A DNA stretch of 64,000 bases, from positions 240,001-304,000 of the forward strand of contig JACVVK020000398.1 of assembly GCA_018292915.2 (NCBI GenBank), written 5' to 3'. Shown here piece by piece: positions 46,001 through 58,102 of the stretch. A model generated the notes under the pieces. It ran no database searches, had not been told where the DNA came from, and saw only the letters and a list, made by a program, of their open reading frames with translations. The translations under genes and the position numbers were made by a program. How positions within the stretch are numbered: the first letter of the stretch is position 1; every line of letters starts with the position of its first letter. Origin of the DNA: Batillaria attramentaria. Taxonomy: Eukaryota; Mollusca; Gastropoda; Batillariidae.

Positions 46001-48451
46001 CAGAGCCTCGTTTTGGAGCGCTTTTCATACACGAAAAGTTGTGTGCGCGTCGCCGTTTCTCAGAATGACCCATAAAATTTGGAAATGGCCCATAGAAGTT
46101 GGTCACAGTGGGCCATTTCACCCATAGATTTTCAACAAAAAATGATCACTGTCAATGCGTAGGGTAGGCAGGTCTGCTGCATGTAAAGTTTGCTGACCAA
46201 CAAACATAAATTTTACAGTTTTGAGGATGAGGGCACAATAAGGTTTATGACAGTATCCATATTTACTTATGTTACTATTGTTAGAGAAGTGGGATGGTTT
46301 GAAGTAATTTTTCTTCGCCTAAGAGTCTGAGTGAAGTTCAACAGGTATGGTAATGCATTATTTTAAAAATTCCAACCGTACTTTGAACTATCCAGTAGTA
46401 GTATGCATTATATATACAGTGCTTTATTTTGCCCGCAAACCCACGCCATTCCCACATGATACCTCAAAATTTCACATCTCACACACAAGCATTACAGCCA
46501 ATACAGGTGGCCTGTATCTAGGAAGAAGTGGTATTGGTAAGGAGTCTGAAGCACAGACACAAATTACATGCACAAAGTCGCGACGAGTAGTTTCACAGCA
46601 TACCACAAACTGCCTGTAGAGCAGAAGCCCCGACGATCAGCCCGAATGAACGGTGCCACGAGGAGGACAAATTCTTTGCCTGGAGAGGGACTCGGAGTCT
46701 AACCTGACCTCTCACATTGGTGACAAAGTCGCATAACCACTAGACTGCCGACTGCCCCAAGACAAGTTACATTCTACTCCAACTACTGGGCCTTTGTTTA
46801 AGTTTCCTGCCCCTTACCGCTTCATCTTTGTAGAGCTTCTGGTTCTCCGGGATGATTTTCAGGATACCCTCAATGATCTTTTTCACCTCGTATAAAGTAG
46901 CTGATTCCTTCGCATCCGTGAAGATGGTGCACTGTTTACGGCGTATCATCAGAAACACATCCTGAAAGAACAAAATGTTTTGACCATATGAATTATGTTG
47001 GTATTTTCCTCCACCTTTGGGAAGGCTGGACATGTAGCTCATTTTTTTACTAAAAAAAGGCAAACATGTTTTACTTTAGGTCTTCCTTTTCACCATTATT
47101 ATATTTGTCAATGTCATTTTGTGTGTGGTCATATATCCCTAACCCAGCCCAAACCTTACCCTTAACCTCAATTAAACTAGATTTCTAACCCTAATCCTCA
47201 TTCACAATGGGTTAGGAGCCATACACATCCTTCAGACTAGTCAGACATGCAGCTATCCGCAGCACCCTGAACCAGGCCCCCATTGGTTGAATCATTCACT
47301 TCTTACTTACGTCTACATACAAGTGTGAGGTAGGCAGACCGGTCTCATGTTTTTTTTAAAAAATAACTTGCAAATGATGTTGTTTATTTTACTAAATCTT
47401 ATGAGAACATCAGTGTAAGGACTATAACATTCGTAATCATATATATATATGTCTCTGGAAATACAAACTAAAACATAAATTATTTCAAGTAACTCTTTGA
47501 AGTGGTATTTAATTTAGTTGTTGGCACATGTGTGTGTGTTGGGGGGGGGGGGGATCCTTGTGTTCGAAAGTAAGTGCAAGTGTGACTGAGAGAGAGAGGA
47601 CAGCCATGTTTCATTTCTGATTTGTCTGCAATGCTTCCACTTGCCTGCAAAAAAAAAAAAAAAAAAAAATCAGATTGGAACAGTTTTGAAGCTTGCTACA
47701 TGCAATACAGTCTTAGTATGCATTCGCGTTAAACAAGCAGTATTATAAGTCCGATACCTTTGAGAACCGAGAGACACAAAATATTGTCAGCTCACTGCCA
47801 GAAGTTGAAGTGAACGATTCAACCAAGGAGGGTCGGTTCAGGGTGCTGTGGATAGCAGCATGTATCCTTCACGGCTTCAGCCTATAGTATGTTACTAACC
47901 CTAAACTACCCCACTATAACTATAGTAATAACCTTGTTTTCAGAAATTAGTAGAACCCCTTTCATCCAGGTTTTGCTGAATTACTTTGTCTTTTGCTGAA
48001 AAAGCCATAGAAGAGGCATTCCGAAGTATTCCGTTCTCACCAAGACCAGGGTTAAAAATTGGACTGGTGGTGCACCGCCATTGCCCTTCCTGTAGGAGCG
48101 TCGTGATTTTCACTCAACCTGATTTTGCGTCAGTCACCAATTTGGAAATTTCAATCCAAACGCACAGGCAAAATATCCGATATCATGCAGAGTATTACAC
48201 AACTGATCAAGCACTCCTGATATTATGATGAACCAACAAACAGTCATCGAGAATGACCAGTCCAACACGTGTTGGTGGGTCTTTGTTTCTCTCAACACAA
48301 GTCACAACATTGCGTGTGTTGACAACTCCTTCATTCAAGAACTAGCCTTTCTTTCGTTCAAGGTTTTGGGACGCAAATCCGAGCAAAAACACAAGCAGTT
48401 GTGCAGATTGTGTCTTTTTCTATCATTACCAGGCGTTATTTTACTTACCAT
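43045..48451 (-). CDS. ELOB: Elongin B
   Basis: Elongin B is a ubiquitin-like protein that pairs with elongin C, forming the adaptor of CUL2/CUL5 ubiquitin ligases and part of the elongin transcription factor. The exons, read right to left, are the start codon alone (48451-48449, followed directly by gtaagt), 46961-46818, 44136-44034 and 43160-43045, giving 366 bp and 121 aa (human is 118). Recognisable stretches are [46 protein letters not shown] and [15 protein letters not shown]. The ATG exon is inferred: the sequence CACC-ATG-gtaagt is the only strong start/donor combination I found upstream of exon 2, and phase 0 fits. A possible poly(A) signal on this strand is at 42111-42106. Introns 2 and 3 carry TIR elements. 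The gene is divergent from the ADAD-like gene. Confidence 0.93.
43280..43752. mobile_element. 473-bp TIR element (CAGACCTGCCTACCC) in elongin B intron 3
   Basis: Its ends are CAGACCTGCCTACCC and GGGTAGGCAGGTCTG, flanked by the 6-bp direct repeat CTTACT (43274-43279 and 43753-43758). It has no coding capacity, so it is a non-autonomous DNA transposon. A second copy lies at 44221-46176. Elements with 6-bp duplications include IS3EU- and Dada-type families; the superfamily is not assigned here. Confidence 0.85.
44655..46151. mobile_element. Nested TIR element (CAGTGATCATTTT) inside the first
   Basis: The ends CAGTGATCATTTT and AAAATGATCACTG are inverted repeats. The flanks TCGATG and TCAATG are a 6-bp duplication with one mismatch; the uninterrupted copy at 43.7 kb has a single TCAATG here. 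If the terminal base is counted with the flank, the duplication is 8 bp (GTCRATGC), which would suit a hAT-type element. No transposase ORF is visible. Confidence 0.75.
44726..45782. repeat. Array of about 140-bp units carrying TGACCTTGA / TCAAGGTCA palindromes
   Basis: Seven to eight degenerate units repeat the order 'ATGGCCTTGACCTTG..TCAAGGTCATT', then 'TATCATCATGCCAAGTTT', then 'GAGAAAATGCCAATGTTAA'. Clear TCAAGGTCA copies start at about 44745, 44884, 45017, 45297 and 45590. The array is bracketed by GGCTCCCTTGTG and CACAAGGGAGCC, so it may be a third-level element. TCAAGGTCA matches the NR5A/ERR nuclear-receptor half-site. Confidence 0.85.
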
Positions 48452-48584
48452 GGTGTTATTTATCGGCTGTGAGCGTCGTTTTACTTCGAAGGGCCCTCTC
48501 AGCGACACAAGCCTTACTAAGTTCTCGGAAAATCTCGCAATGCTACATCTCGCGGTTGCCGTTCAGACCCAACGTTTGAGACAG

Positions 48585-48720
48585 GGTCCTACTAAAACAT
48601 GCCCGGGACTGTCCGGGGCTGCCCGGGTCTGCCCGGTGATGCCCCGGGACCTATCCTATGGATGTGGCCTTGGTTACATAATTTATGGCTGTATTTACCA
48701 TCTCACTATACCTAAACTTG

Positions 48721-48755
<35 letters not shown>

Positions 48756-48779
48756 GTCACAGTGTGTGTGTGTCTGTCA

Positions 48780-48854
<75 letters not shown>

Positions 48855-48882
48855 AGACTGATGGTATGTGTGTGTGTGTGAG

Positions 48883-48936
<54 letters not shown>

Positions 48937-49324
48937 CGTTATACGTAAAAATGTAAACGTGTTGCCTATAGTTTGAAATCAGTTGCCTGATTTGTGAACT
49001 GAATAGACACTGAAGTGAGGCAGCTTTGCGTAATATGCAAACTAGGTGGTACATACATTGCTTATCATGCGAATTGATTTTGAAAAGATATCTATATATA
49101 TATCTATGGCTGGACACGTGAGATGGAAAATGTGTGAAACAAAAGCTAAGTAAAGAAATAAAGTCGTCAATTAAGGCCACATCCACTTTCTTTCATTACG
49201 CCAGTCTCGTAACCCTCGGACAGGGCCCCAGACAGGGCCCCGGGCAGGCCCCGGGCAAGTCCCGGGCAGCACTGGGCAGGTCCCGGACAGCCCCGAGCAG
49301 TCCCGGGCCGGTTTTAGTAGGACC
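48585..49324. mobile_element. TIR element with CCCGGG-rich ends just upstream of elongin B
   Basis: GGTCCTACTAAAAC and its reverse complement bound about 740 bp. Beneath the ends are multiple copies of CCCGGGCA/TGCCCGGG in opposite orientation. The core holds the longest GT microsatellite of the window (48720-48938). It begins about 135 bp upstream of the elongin B start codon, so it lies in or next to the promoter. No clear target duplication was seen. Confidence 0.65.
48720..48938. repeat. Compound GT microsatellite upstream of elongin B
   Basis: Five GT blocks are separated by short TCACAG and CAGACTGATG interruptions, ending CGCGCGCG. Confidence 0.95.
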
Positions 49325-49936
49325 GCAAACGTTGCCTCAGCAAATAGAGTCTATTACAGTGCGCGAAAGTAGTCTCCCCTGAAAAGGATTTTTCCAGACC
49401 ACATCATGCCGGTGACTTGATCGCTGAAACGAAAAGTACAGCGCATTGACACCATACCAAGACAAATCAAATACCCTATACGTTGTTCAGGTCAGAAGAA
49501 GAAGTCTTTTGGATTACAGGTAGTGGTGCGGGCCTGTTTGTCTTTTTCTCTCCCTCGGAAGTTTAAAAGAATTGTGCGTGGATTTAGGGGAACATCACAG
49601 AGAACATTGAGACAGTTTGTCTGTCTTCGAGCCGTTGTCAAAAATAAAATTAGTAAAATGTAGGGGGACAAAACCAGGGCAGAGAGAATGTGTGTTTGAC
49701 AGGAAAGAAGAATCTGCCACAGAATAACCGTGTAAAGTCAGATTGTTGGAAGTGGAAGTTGAAAACACCAGACAAAAGGCTGAAGGACTTTGAAAACGAT
49801 GAAACTAATGAAGAAGGAGATCCATACATTTATCACTACAATGTTTAATGATGACTCATTCAGTAACAATCGATGTTCTTTCAATGATTAATTATTTATG
49901 TGTGGTTATTGACAGATGTTAGTCTGCCAAGAACTA

Positions 49937-50103
49937 GGGGAGCTGGGATGGCCAAATGGTAGAGCGTTGGACTTCTAATGCTCGGGTCGTGAGTTCATAT
50001 CCTGGCTGGGGCCAAATGTTTGTGCTGGCTTTTTCATTGTTGCCCCGTCTTTGATATCACCCGTATGTGGTGGAAAAGGACGTTAAACACCCCCACCCCA
50101 CCC
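49937..50103 (+). mobile_element. tRNA-derived SINE family 1, copy 4, upstream of the ADAD-like coding start
   Basis: A perfect 11-bp duplication GCCAAGAACTA is at 49926-49936 and 50104-50114. The A and B boxes are intact (GGTAGAGCG, GAGTTCATATCC). The coding exon starts about 90 bp downstream. Confidence 0.9.
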
Positions 50104-50189
50104 GCCAAGAACTAATTACAGTGCAGCATGCGTTAGTCTACAGTAATTTTTGTATACATACATGTGTGTGTGTGTTGGTGTCTTTTTCA

Positions 50190-50192
50190 GGC
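50190..50192 (+). promoter_or_regulatory. Acceptor boundary just before the ADAD-like start codon
   Basis: The sequence tctttttcag followed by GC-ATG places a 3' splice site two bases before the initiator ATG. The start codon therefore sits at the beginning of the second exon or a later one, and transcription begins upstream, within or beyond the SINE at 49937-50103. Confidence 0.65.
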
Positions 50193-52503
50193 ATGGCAGC
50201 TCAGCGGTATATCCCAGGCTTGACACCAAAGCCTGAAGATCCTAACAAGGATGTTGTTCCTGAACATCAGCCCAAGACAAAAGCATGTCCACCAGCACTG
50301 CGGAAAGAGTTCCTGTCAGGCAAAAAGAACGCAGCCATGTGTGTCCATGAACTAGCATCGATATGCAAACTAGACCTGGAATTCAAAGATGTGCAGGTGC
50401 AGCGGGGTGGCCTTATTCATGCTGGGTATGCGGTCGAGTGCACGTTAAACGGCGTGACATATCCTCAGGGTGTCGGCAAGACGAAAAAGGAAGCCAAGAC
50501 TGAGGCTGCAAAGATTGCCATGAATGGATTCCTTGGGGTCAAAAGCACAGTAACCGCTGGTATGTAATCAGGGCTTTCACTCGCAGACATCTGCAGAATT
50601 GAGATGTATGCAGATTCAGTGTTCCCAGTTGTGTATAGGTGTGCGTATTTGTACGCTCAAAAGTCTTGAATTGAGGCAGATTTGTGAACAGCGTGTCAGA
50701 GGTGACACTCTGTTTTTGTCCTGCCATGACAAACAGTATTTTTCCTGCACTCTCCCGGAAACTCGATGAAGAAAAATCTATCTGTAACTAGCAGCGGGCA
50801 CTTACACTGAGCCATTTTCAGAATCTTACTGGCTTAAGCACTCTGTGACACTTTTTGTCCAATCATATTTGGTATTGGTAAGTGTGCGGGTTCCTCGCCT
50901 TGCTGATTTGCTATGGCTGATGATGATGGTGTCTTGTAACGCACTGAAAAAAAATCCATCCACAGCATGCTCGTAGCACGGGAGGGGGGAGGGGGGGGGT
51001 AAGTTTTAACAAAAACAGGAGGAGGGGGGTGGGTGGTGTGGGGGTGGAGTCTGACACGCCACAATTCACATACATCTCTCCTACCTGAATACTTTTGTAA
51101 ACAACAGCAGCAAATGGTTTTGGAAAACCTAGTAATGTTGTCTGCTCAGTGTAGTGTTTGTTTCTACATGTGTAGAACAACATACACACCAGCCAGTCAC
51201 CACAATGGTTTCAGATACAAAATTGTGTCCCAAATACCTGATGCCTTGATTAAAGGCAATGTCACACTGAAAACAAGTTTTCCTAAACATGTTTTGAAAA
51301 CATTGTTTTGAAGTAGGTCACATGACAAAACACGTTGTTTCGCAGCAAAACATCTGAAAACAGTGTTTTCAAGTGTTTTTGCCCTCTCGTGTGACATGCC
51401 CTTAAAGGTCTAAGCTCCCAACAAAAATCTTTCCGAAGTGTGAACAAAGTTTACAGTCGACCGTGCAAGCACAGTCAACTCTGTTAGAGATGCAGAGTTT
51501 TCAGCATCCCTGAAACCCCAGTAAAAGCCAAGGGCAGCCTGATTTCACAGCTCAGTTTGCGTTTTGACACTCACCGAGAAAGATCGTGCGGCACTAAACA
51601 TCCCGGCGCTGGACACTGTAGCGATGTGTCTCGCTCACTGACCAAAAGCCAAATAATGTCACGGCAAACTCATGCTCTGGTTTTATAAGTGTCCCCGAAG
51701 CGCTGAAAACTCTGCACTGTAAAAAAATTTTCACTCTTCGGAAAGCTTTTTGTTGGGAGCTTAGATCTTTAAGCGCACGTGGTGAAAAGTTTTCCACACT
51801 GTTGTTGTATGCCTGACTGATATAGTGAGACTTTCACTACTGCAAGTGCAAAGTTCTGAAAATTTTAACACTAACAGTAAACCCTGAAAAAAGAAAAGAA
51901 AAAAAGAAAAAAAAAAAAGAAAAAGATGTGTTGCAATAACTCATACTGTGTCATAATCTGATCTAGTTTGTAAGACGTGTAATTTGATAGCTGTTTTGTG
52001 GTTATTTTTCGTTTTTCAGAGTCGAGTCATATTGTGGTTGATGCACATGGACGAGCCCTGGCGATGGCCGGCAGTGAAGCGGTGACCGTCCGATCTCTGG
52101 ACAACCCTGGGGAGGAAAAGCTGCAGGCTTTGAAAAATTTTTGTATGTCCAACAAGTACACCTTCCAAGTCTACGTTTCTGAACGGCCTATTGGCCCACA
52201 AGGGTGAGGTTTATGGTATGCACCTATGTTGCCATTTTTGTTTGGGGGGGTGCGGGGAGGGGGGGGGGGTGTTTGTGACTGTGAGTGTGTGTTGTGTGTG
52301 CATGTGGACTTACGACTGAAAAAATGTAGTTGATGATTATCTGCATGTACAAAATTGTTTTTGTGGTGGTAAAAATACAAAAAATAACAAGGAGAGGAAT
52401 GGTTCATTGGACATCACCTGAGCAAATGTGGTGGCCTCTACAGCTGATGTTAGATTATTTTCAGTTATTTGGTTTTTACCACCTATGCCCCCCCCCACCC
52501 CCT

Positions 52504-52537
<34 letters not shown>

Positions 52538-53657
52538 CGTCCCTCATACACACATCCCCGGCTGAATTAATTTGTCTTATGTTAAAAAAAGCCATAGAGG
52601 TAGTCCGCAATGTTCTGTAAGACCAGGGTTTATACTGTATTGCCGTTGGATTTTTTTTTTGCTCACGTGTAACAACGTGAGTCTGTGTAATAATCTTACT
52701 ATATTGTGATATTGTTGTTTTTTTCTCAGTTTTGAGGCCACTGTGATCGTCAACAGGCAGCTGATCAGCAGAGTCACTGTTCCCAATAAGGCGCAGGCCC
52801 GAGAGCAAGCCATACAGGATGCGCTGGCAAAGCTTATACCACCAGAACCAGCACCACCACCACAGGTGAGGTGTACTGTTACTGGCAGGGATGTCGTTTG
52901 GGGTCGGATCTCGGCTAAAGGACAATTTTTATTTTATTTTTTAAACCGATAATCTGTCGGTCATGTCAGCTGGCTGAGCCGAAGTTTTCATGAGTGAATC
53001 GGCTCGATTGTGTCCGTTTCTGCGAGATTCCTGTGCTGGCTGGACTGATTTCCTAGAAAACGCAACTTTCGGTTTCAAGTGATTTCCACGAGAACGCAAC
53101 TTTATTTCCAAGAAAACGCAACTTTCGGTTTCAGGTGATTTCCACGATAACGCGACTTTAGGTTACTTCGGCAGAGAGAGCCGAAACTTTCTGTAAAAAG
53201 CCGAAACTTTCATGGCTGTTTCGGCTAAATCGCCGAAGAAAAAAAATCCTGGCAACATCACTGTACTGATTCTACAAGAACAAGAGTCAGAAGGTTTACT
53301 TACTGTAACATGAAGACAGTTGACAGTTTACACGTGCAAGCGCATGTGCACACGCACACAACCATATATAATTGTGACCCTCCACTACGAAATGAGTTGT
53401 CTTGTAACAAGAACAAATAGCACAAGAAGACTCATTTCGTGGTGGAGGGTCACATTATTTAAAGAAGAAGGGGTGGGTGGGTGTTTCGGGTTTAACGTCC
53501 TTTTCCACCACATACGGGTGATATCAAAGACGGGGCAGCGATGAAAAAGCCAGCACAAATATTTGGCCCCAGCCGGGATATGAACTCATGACCCGAGCAT
53601 TAGAAGTCCAACGCTCTACCATTCGGCCACCCCAGCTCCCCTTAAAGAAGAAGAATT

Positions 53658-53707
<50 letters not shown>

Positions 53708-55509
53708 TGCGTGCAAAACGTGAGATACCAACTTACCGACAAGACTGTGCATGCTGGTGGAATTGAAATGAGAGAGACCAGCTGCCTAAGATTCACAATG
53801 TAACAGGCCATTTCAAGATGAACTCTGACCACAAAATTTTCCAGCTGTCAATATCACATAGTGTTGTTTGTCTTTGTATGCAGCAGACAAAGCAGTCTTA
53901 GCAAGCCATGCTGAAGCACAGTTCCACATTTGCTTATATCTAGTCTGTTTTGACTTGCCCGAAAAGCTTAGGGGTGATCTGTTTTGGGGGGGGGGGGGGG
54001 TAGATATATATGCAGGTGGGAAGCTTTAAACAGTACAGTATGTATTTGAAATACATGTACTCAAAACATCTCCCTATTTTAACAATGTTTCCAATTTTCC
54101 AGGCCCATGCTCCCAAGGCAAAGCCCTTTCAAGTCCGCACAGAGGCTGACCGAGTTGCAGAGCTCATCAATGAAAAGCTGTTTGATTTGATCGACCAGCA
54201 TTATCAGAAGTTCTTTGAATACAAACAGGATGTTGCAGGATTTGTGATGATGTCTCGTAAGTACCAACACTTGCAGATTCAGCTCTGAACGTACAGGTAT
54301 AATATTTTTGTCAGCAAATGGCAAACTACCCTGCTCTATGAGGCTGTGACTTTCAGTGGATCAGCTTGCCGAAACTGGAAGTTTATATTGTCAGGAGAAT
54401 TCCATATTTTGCTACTTTAGAGAGAAAACAGTTGTGACAGTGTGATCCCCACTTTAAATGTCACTAAGCTCTTTCTCTCTCCGCATTGCCCTTTATTATT
54501 TGTTTCAGCCAGCAAGCCAAATGGAGAGGTGATTTCCTTAGCAACAGGGTCAAAGTCGGTCACGTCTGATCATCTGCGGACTGATGGGTTGGGTCTTATT
54601 GATGGCTCAGCACTTGCTGTAGCGGGACGAGCACTGCGGAAGTAAGTCGTGTTTCTGTCTACAGCTGTATGGTGCAGGGCTTTAAATCTTCCACCTTTTG
54701 GCGGATTTGCACCTTTGGCTACGAATTTTTCTTCCCCCCCCCCCCCCTACAGTGCGTTTCCTTCTCTGAAGTACTTAAAATCAATGCTGAAACACACCAA
54801 ACTGCACAGATTTAGTCTCATTAAAAAAAAAAAAAAAAATCCAGGGGGGGAGCATGCCCCTGGACACACCTAACATAACGCAATTTTTTGGCAGACCTGC
54901 TTGTGTAGTATTTACAATGACGTTGCAAAGCGATGAGCACGTCTGCCCAAAAATTCTGTTACGTTAGGCATGCTCCGCCCTGGATTTTTTTTTTTTTTTA
55001 AATGAGACTAAATATTACACACTTTTCCTCTCTTTTAATCATGGGCCTTATTAAACCCTGATGATTTTTTTTTTTTTTTTTTAAGGTTAATTTTCTGACT
55101 ATACACAGAAGTGAGAGATTCAGTGTGCAACTTACTCCTCTGAAAAATGAAGGCAAGCACAGGGGAACTATAATAGGACAAATGTCCTGGCTTGCTTAAA
55201 AAGTATAAGAAAAAGTCACAAATAAACAGCAGTCACGGTTTGCAAGTCACAATGTTCGCATTGTGAAGAATGTTCAGATAATGAACACCTTGGCGCATAA
55301 ATGATAGGAGTTTCCTTGGGAGAAAATATTTGGACATTTCAAAAATGGATTGGTCTGTGACCAGTAATAATAATAATAAAAATAAAAATGAGGATTTGTC
55401 TGACTTCCCACCTGTTGGAGCTCTAGGCGCGTTACAGTAGCAAGAGCGGTTACATACACACAGTCATAAATACATTCTCATGATGATGGTGATACATACC
55501 TACATACAC

Positions 55510-55574
<65 letters not shown>

Positions 55575-58067
55575 TACATACATACATACATACATACATT
55601 CATACATTCATACATTCATACATACACACATACATACATACATACACACATACATATACATACATACATACACACACACACACATACATACATACATACA
55701 TACATACATACATACATGTATACATACATACATACACATACATACATACATTCATACATACATACATACATACATGCAGTCTCCCATATATAAAATTTTA
55801 CGAACATGATAAGATGACCATGACAACCAGCCTGACCTGAAGAAAAACGGAGCTACATGAAAAAGCTGCTGCTACATCCAGCAATACATGTATCACCAAG
55901 GTGATGACGCAAGTACGTGTCTGACACAGGCTAAATCTCATTCAGTCTTTGTTGTGCAACTGGAAGAGATGTGTCCTCTGACCTCAGTGCAGTTTTGAAT
56001 GAGTCAATCGACTCAGCATGACAAACGTGAAAAGGCGGGCGGGTGGGTGGGCGCTTGGGGGTTTAACGTCCTTTTACACCACATATGGGTGATATCAAAG
56101 ACAGGGCAACGATGACAAAGCCAGCACAAATATTTCGCCCCAGCCGGGATACGAACTCACGACCCGAGCATTAGAAGTCCAACGCTCTACCATTCGGCCA
56201 GCCCGGCTCCCCACGTGGAAAGGCAGACTGTTCCAAAGAAGGGGATCACGATAGAACGCTGACGTCGTGTCTTAGTCTTGACAAGTGCCCAGTTCGGGTT
56301 TGAAGCACTGCAAGTAGATCACCTCTTAAAAAAATTTTCTATTAAAAAAAAAAAAAAAATTGTTTCAGGTATATTTGGCGGGAACTACACATGCACTTCG
56401 AATCAGGAGGCGTCGGCTCGTACTTTGTCCACTCGGAAATGATGCCTGGTTTGCTGCAGCTGAGGGATGACATCCGCATCCATCTTTACATCAGTGGCCC
56501 ACTTGCTGGGGACTACCAGGCCTCTATGGCAAAAGGGTTGGTTATCTTATCTTTATTAAATTTTGTTTCTATGTACCAGCCGCCGTACTGTAGTGGTTAG
56601 CTCTTTCGGACCATGTGCCGGGAGACCCGGGTTCGAGTCCCAGCCGAGGCAAGCGGGATTTTTCCTACCTAGGTCGGCTCCTACCCAGAGCGGGTGTGCT
56701 ATGGGCCCAATGGGGAGGCTGTTGCCACAGAGCCGAGATTCACCCACTTCACTGGTGCGACTTTGGGTGTGCTTGCCTTGGTATGACACATCTTATGATG
56801 TGGATGATTGCACGGCCGGCACCGCAGGTGCGGTAGTTCTCGGGCCTGGTTAACGCCAGGATTCTTATGACAGGAAGCGTGGAATGCGGCCCTGTCCCAC
56901 AGTCCCAAACCACATGGACCTCCATAGCATCTCTTAATAATTACCATCATCCTCATCTCCATCATCATGCATAATAAAATTACCCCAGCTTTGGAGGAGG
57001 AACACCACAGCAAAAAAAAAAACAAAAAAAAACAACAACCCCAAAAAACACTTCTGTGTACAGACAGCAGCAGCTACTGCCGTTGTATAGAGTTAACTGT
57101 ATGCAGCAGGCTGCTTTCTTGCTTTTATTGCTTTAAATTACCGCATGTGTTTTGGTTGTATATTTTGTGAGAAATGGCACCGCAAACTGACAGCTGTGTG
57201 GCAGCAGCCTCCCCATTGGGCCCATAGCACACCCGCTCTGGGTAGGAGCCAACCTAGGTAGGAAAAGTCCCGCTTGCCTCGGCTGGGATTTGAACCCGGG
57301 TCTCCCGGTCCATGGTCCGAAGTGCTAACCACTACACACGGGGGCCGTTGCATACTATATTTTTTTTATTTGTCAAACTCAGTTTTATATCTTGAAACTG
57401 TAAAGTGTTTGGAGCTTGCTTCTTGCAGGGACAAATCCCTAGGACTGAATTTTTCATAATTATTTTTGAGGTACATGTTAGGTGGGAGTCTTGGAAGTAT
57501 TAACGGTACAGTACAGTACTTTTTTTTTTTTTTTTTTTTTAAGCCAAGAGTGAGGGGTGGGGGGGAGGAGGGGGATAGGTATTATACTGTCGTTTGTTGT
57601 AGCCTTTTTTTTTTTCTTTCTGTTTTTTTTTTTCTCTCTCTCTCTCTCTTTCGCATTTTCAACAAGTATGGATGGAGTCACATCTATGCATACACTGTAT
57701 AGTTATACATGAGTGTATTCAAAATTGCACAAATATATATGAAGATTTACCATGTGGATTCACAAAACTTGCTCGAAGAAGTGTTACAGGCCTTTTGTTG
57801 GGTGTTTTTGTGCATGAGTAACATCCTTGAGGTTCCTTGGTGATTGTGAGAGAAAAAACACTGTTGTCGTTAGACCGAGCCCAGTATTGTCTGCCGCTGA
57901 AGAGGAGAATGTAGCAGCGGGCGGGCACTACCCTTTCTTCCAAGATGGGCTTCCCCACGGCTACCTGTATGTCTGTGATGAAGATGGTGAGTGCTTGAAT
58001 CAGAAGCGCTGGCAGTGATTTCATGGACTTAGTAATGATAGTAGTCAAAACCATGAGACATGATGGC

Positions 58068-58102
<35 letters not shown>

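Larger units (their letters stand above)
44221..46176. mobile_element. Second CAGACCTGCC TIR element, enlarged by nested insertions, in elongin B intron 2
   Basis: It has the same ends as the 43.3-kb copy and is flanked by CTGCAT on both sides (44215-44220 and 46177-46182). Its body matches the 473-bp copy up to about 44654, and the match resumes at about 46152. The 1.5 kb between is a second element. Confidence 0.85.

Noticed and set aside
52498..52536. Pro/Thr-His-rich frame near ADAD-like exon 3
   Set aside because: It comes from C-runs and a CA tract inside intron 2.
55480..55809. 109-codon Thr/His/Tyr-repeat frame
   Set aside because: It is a translation of the CA/CATA microsatellite. 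The same applies to Cys-Val and Thr-His frames at the other dinucleotide tracts.
56585..56660. Possible tRNA gene at the head of SINE family 2
   Set aside because: The tRNA-like head continues directly into a SINE body and recurs with it at 57.2 kb.
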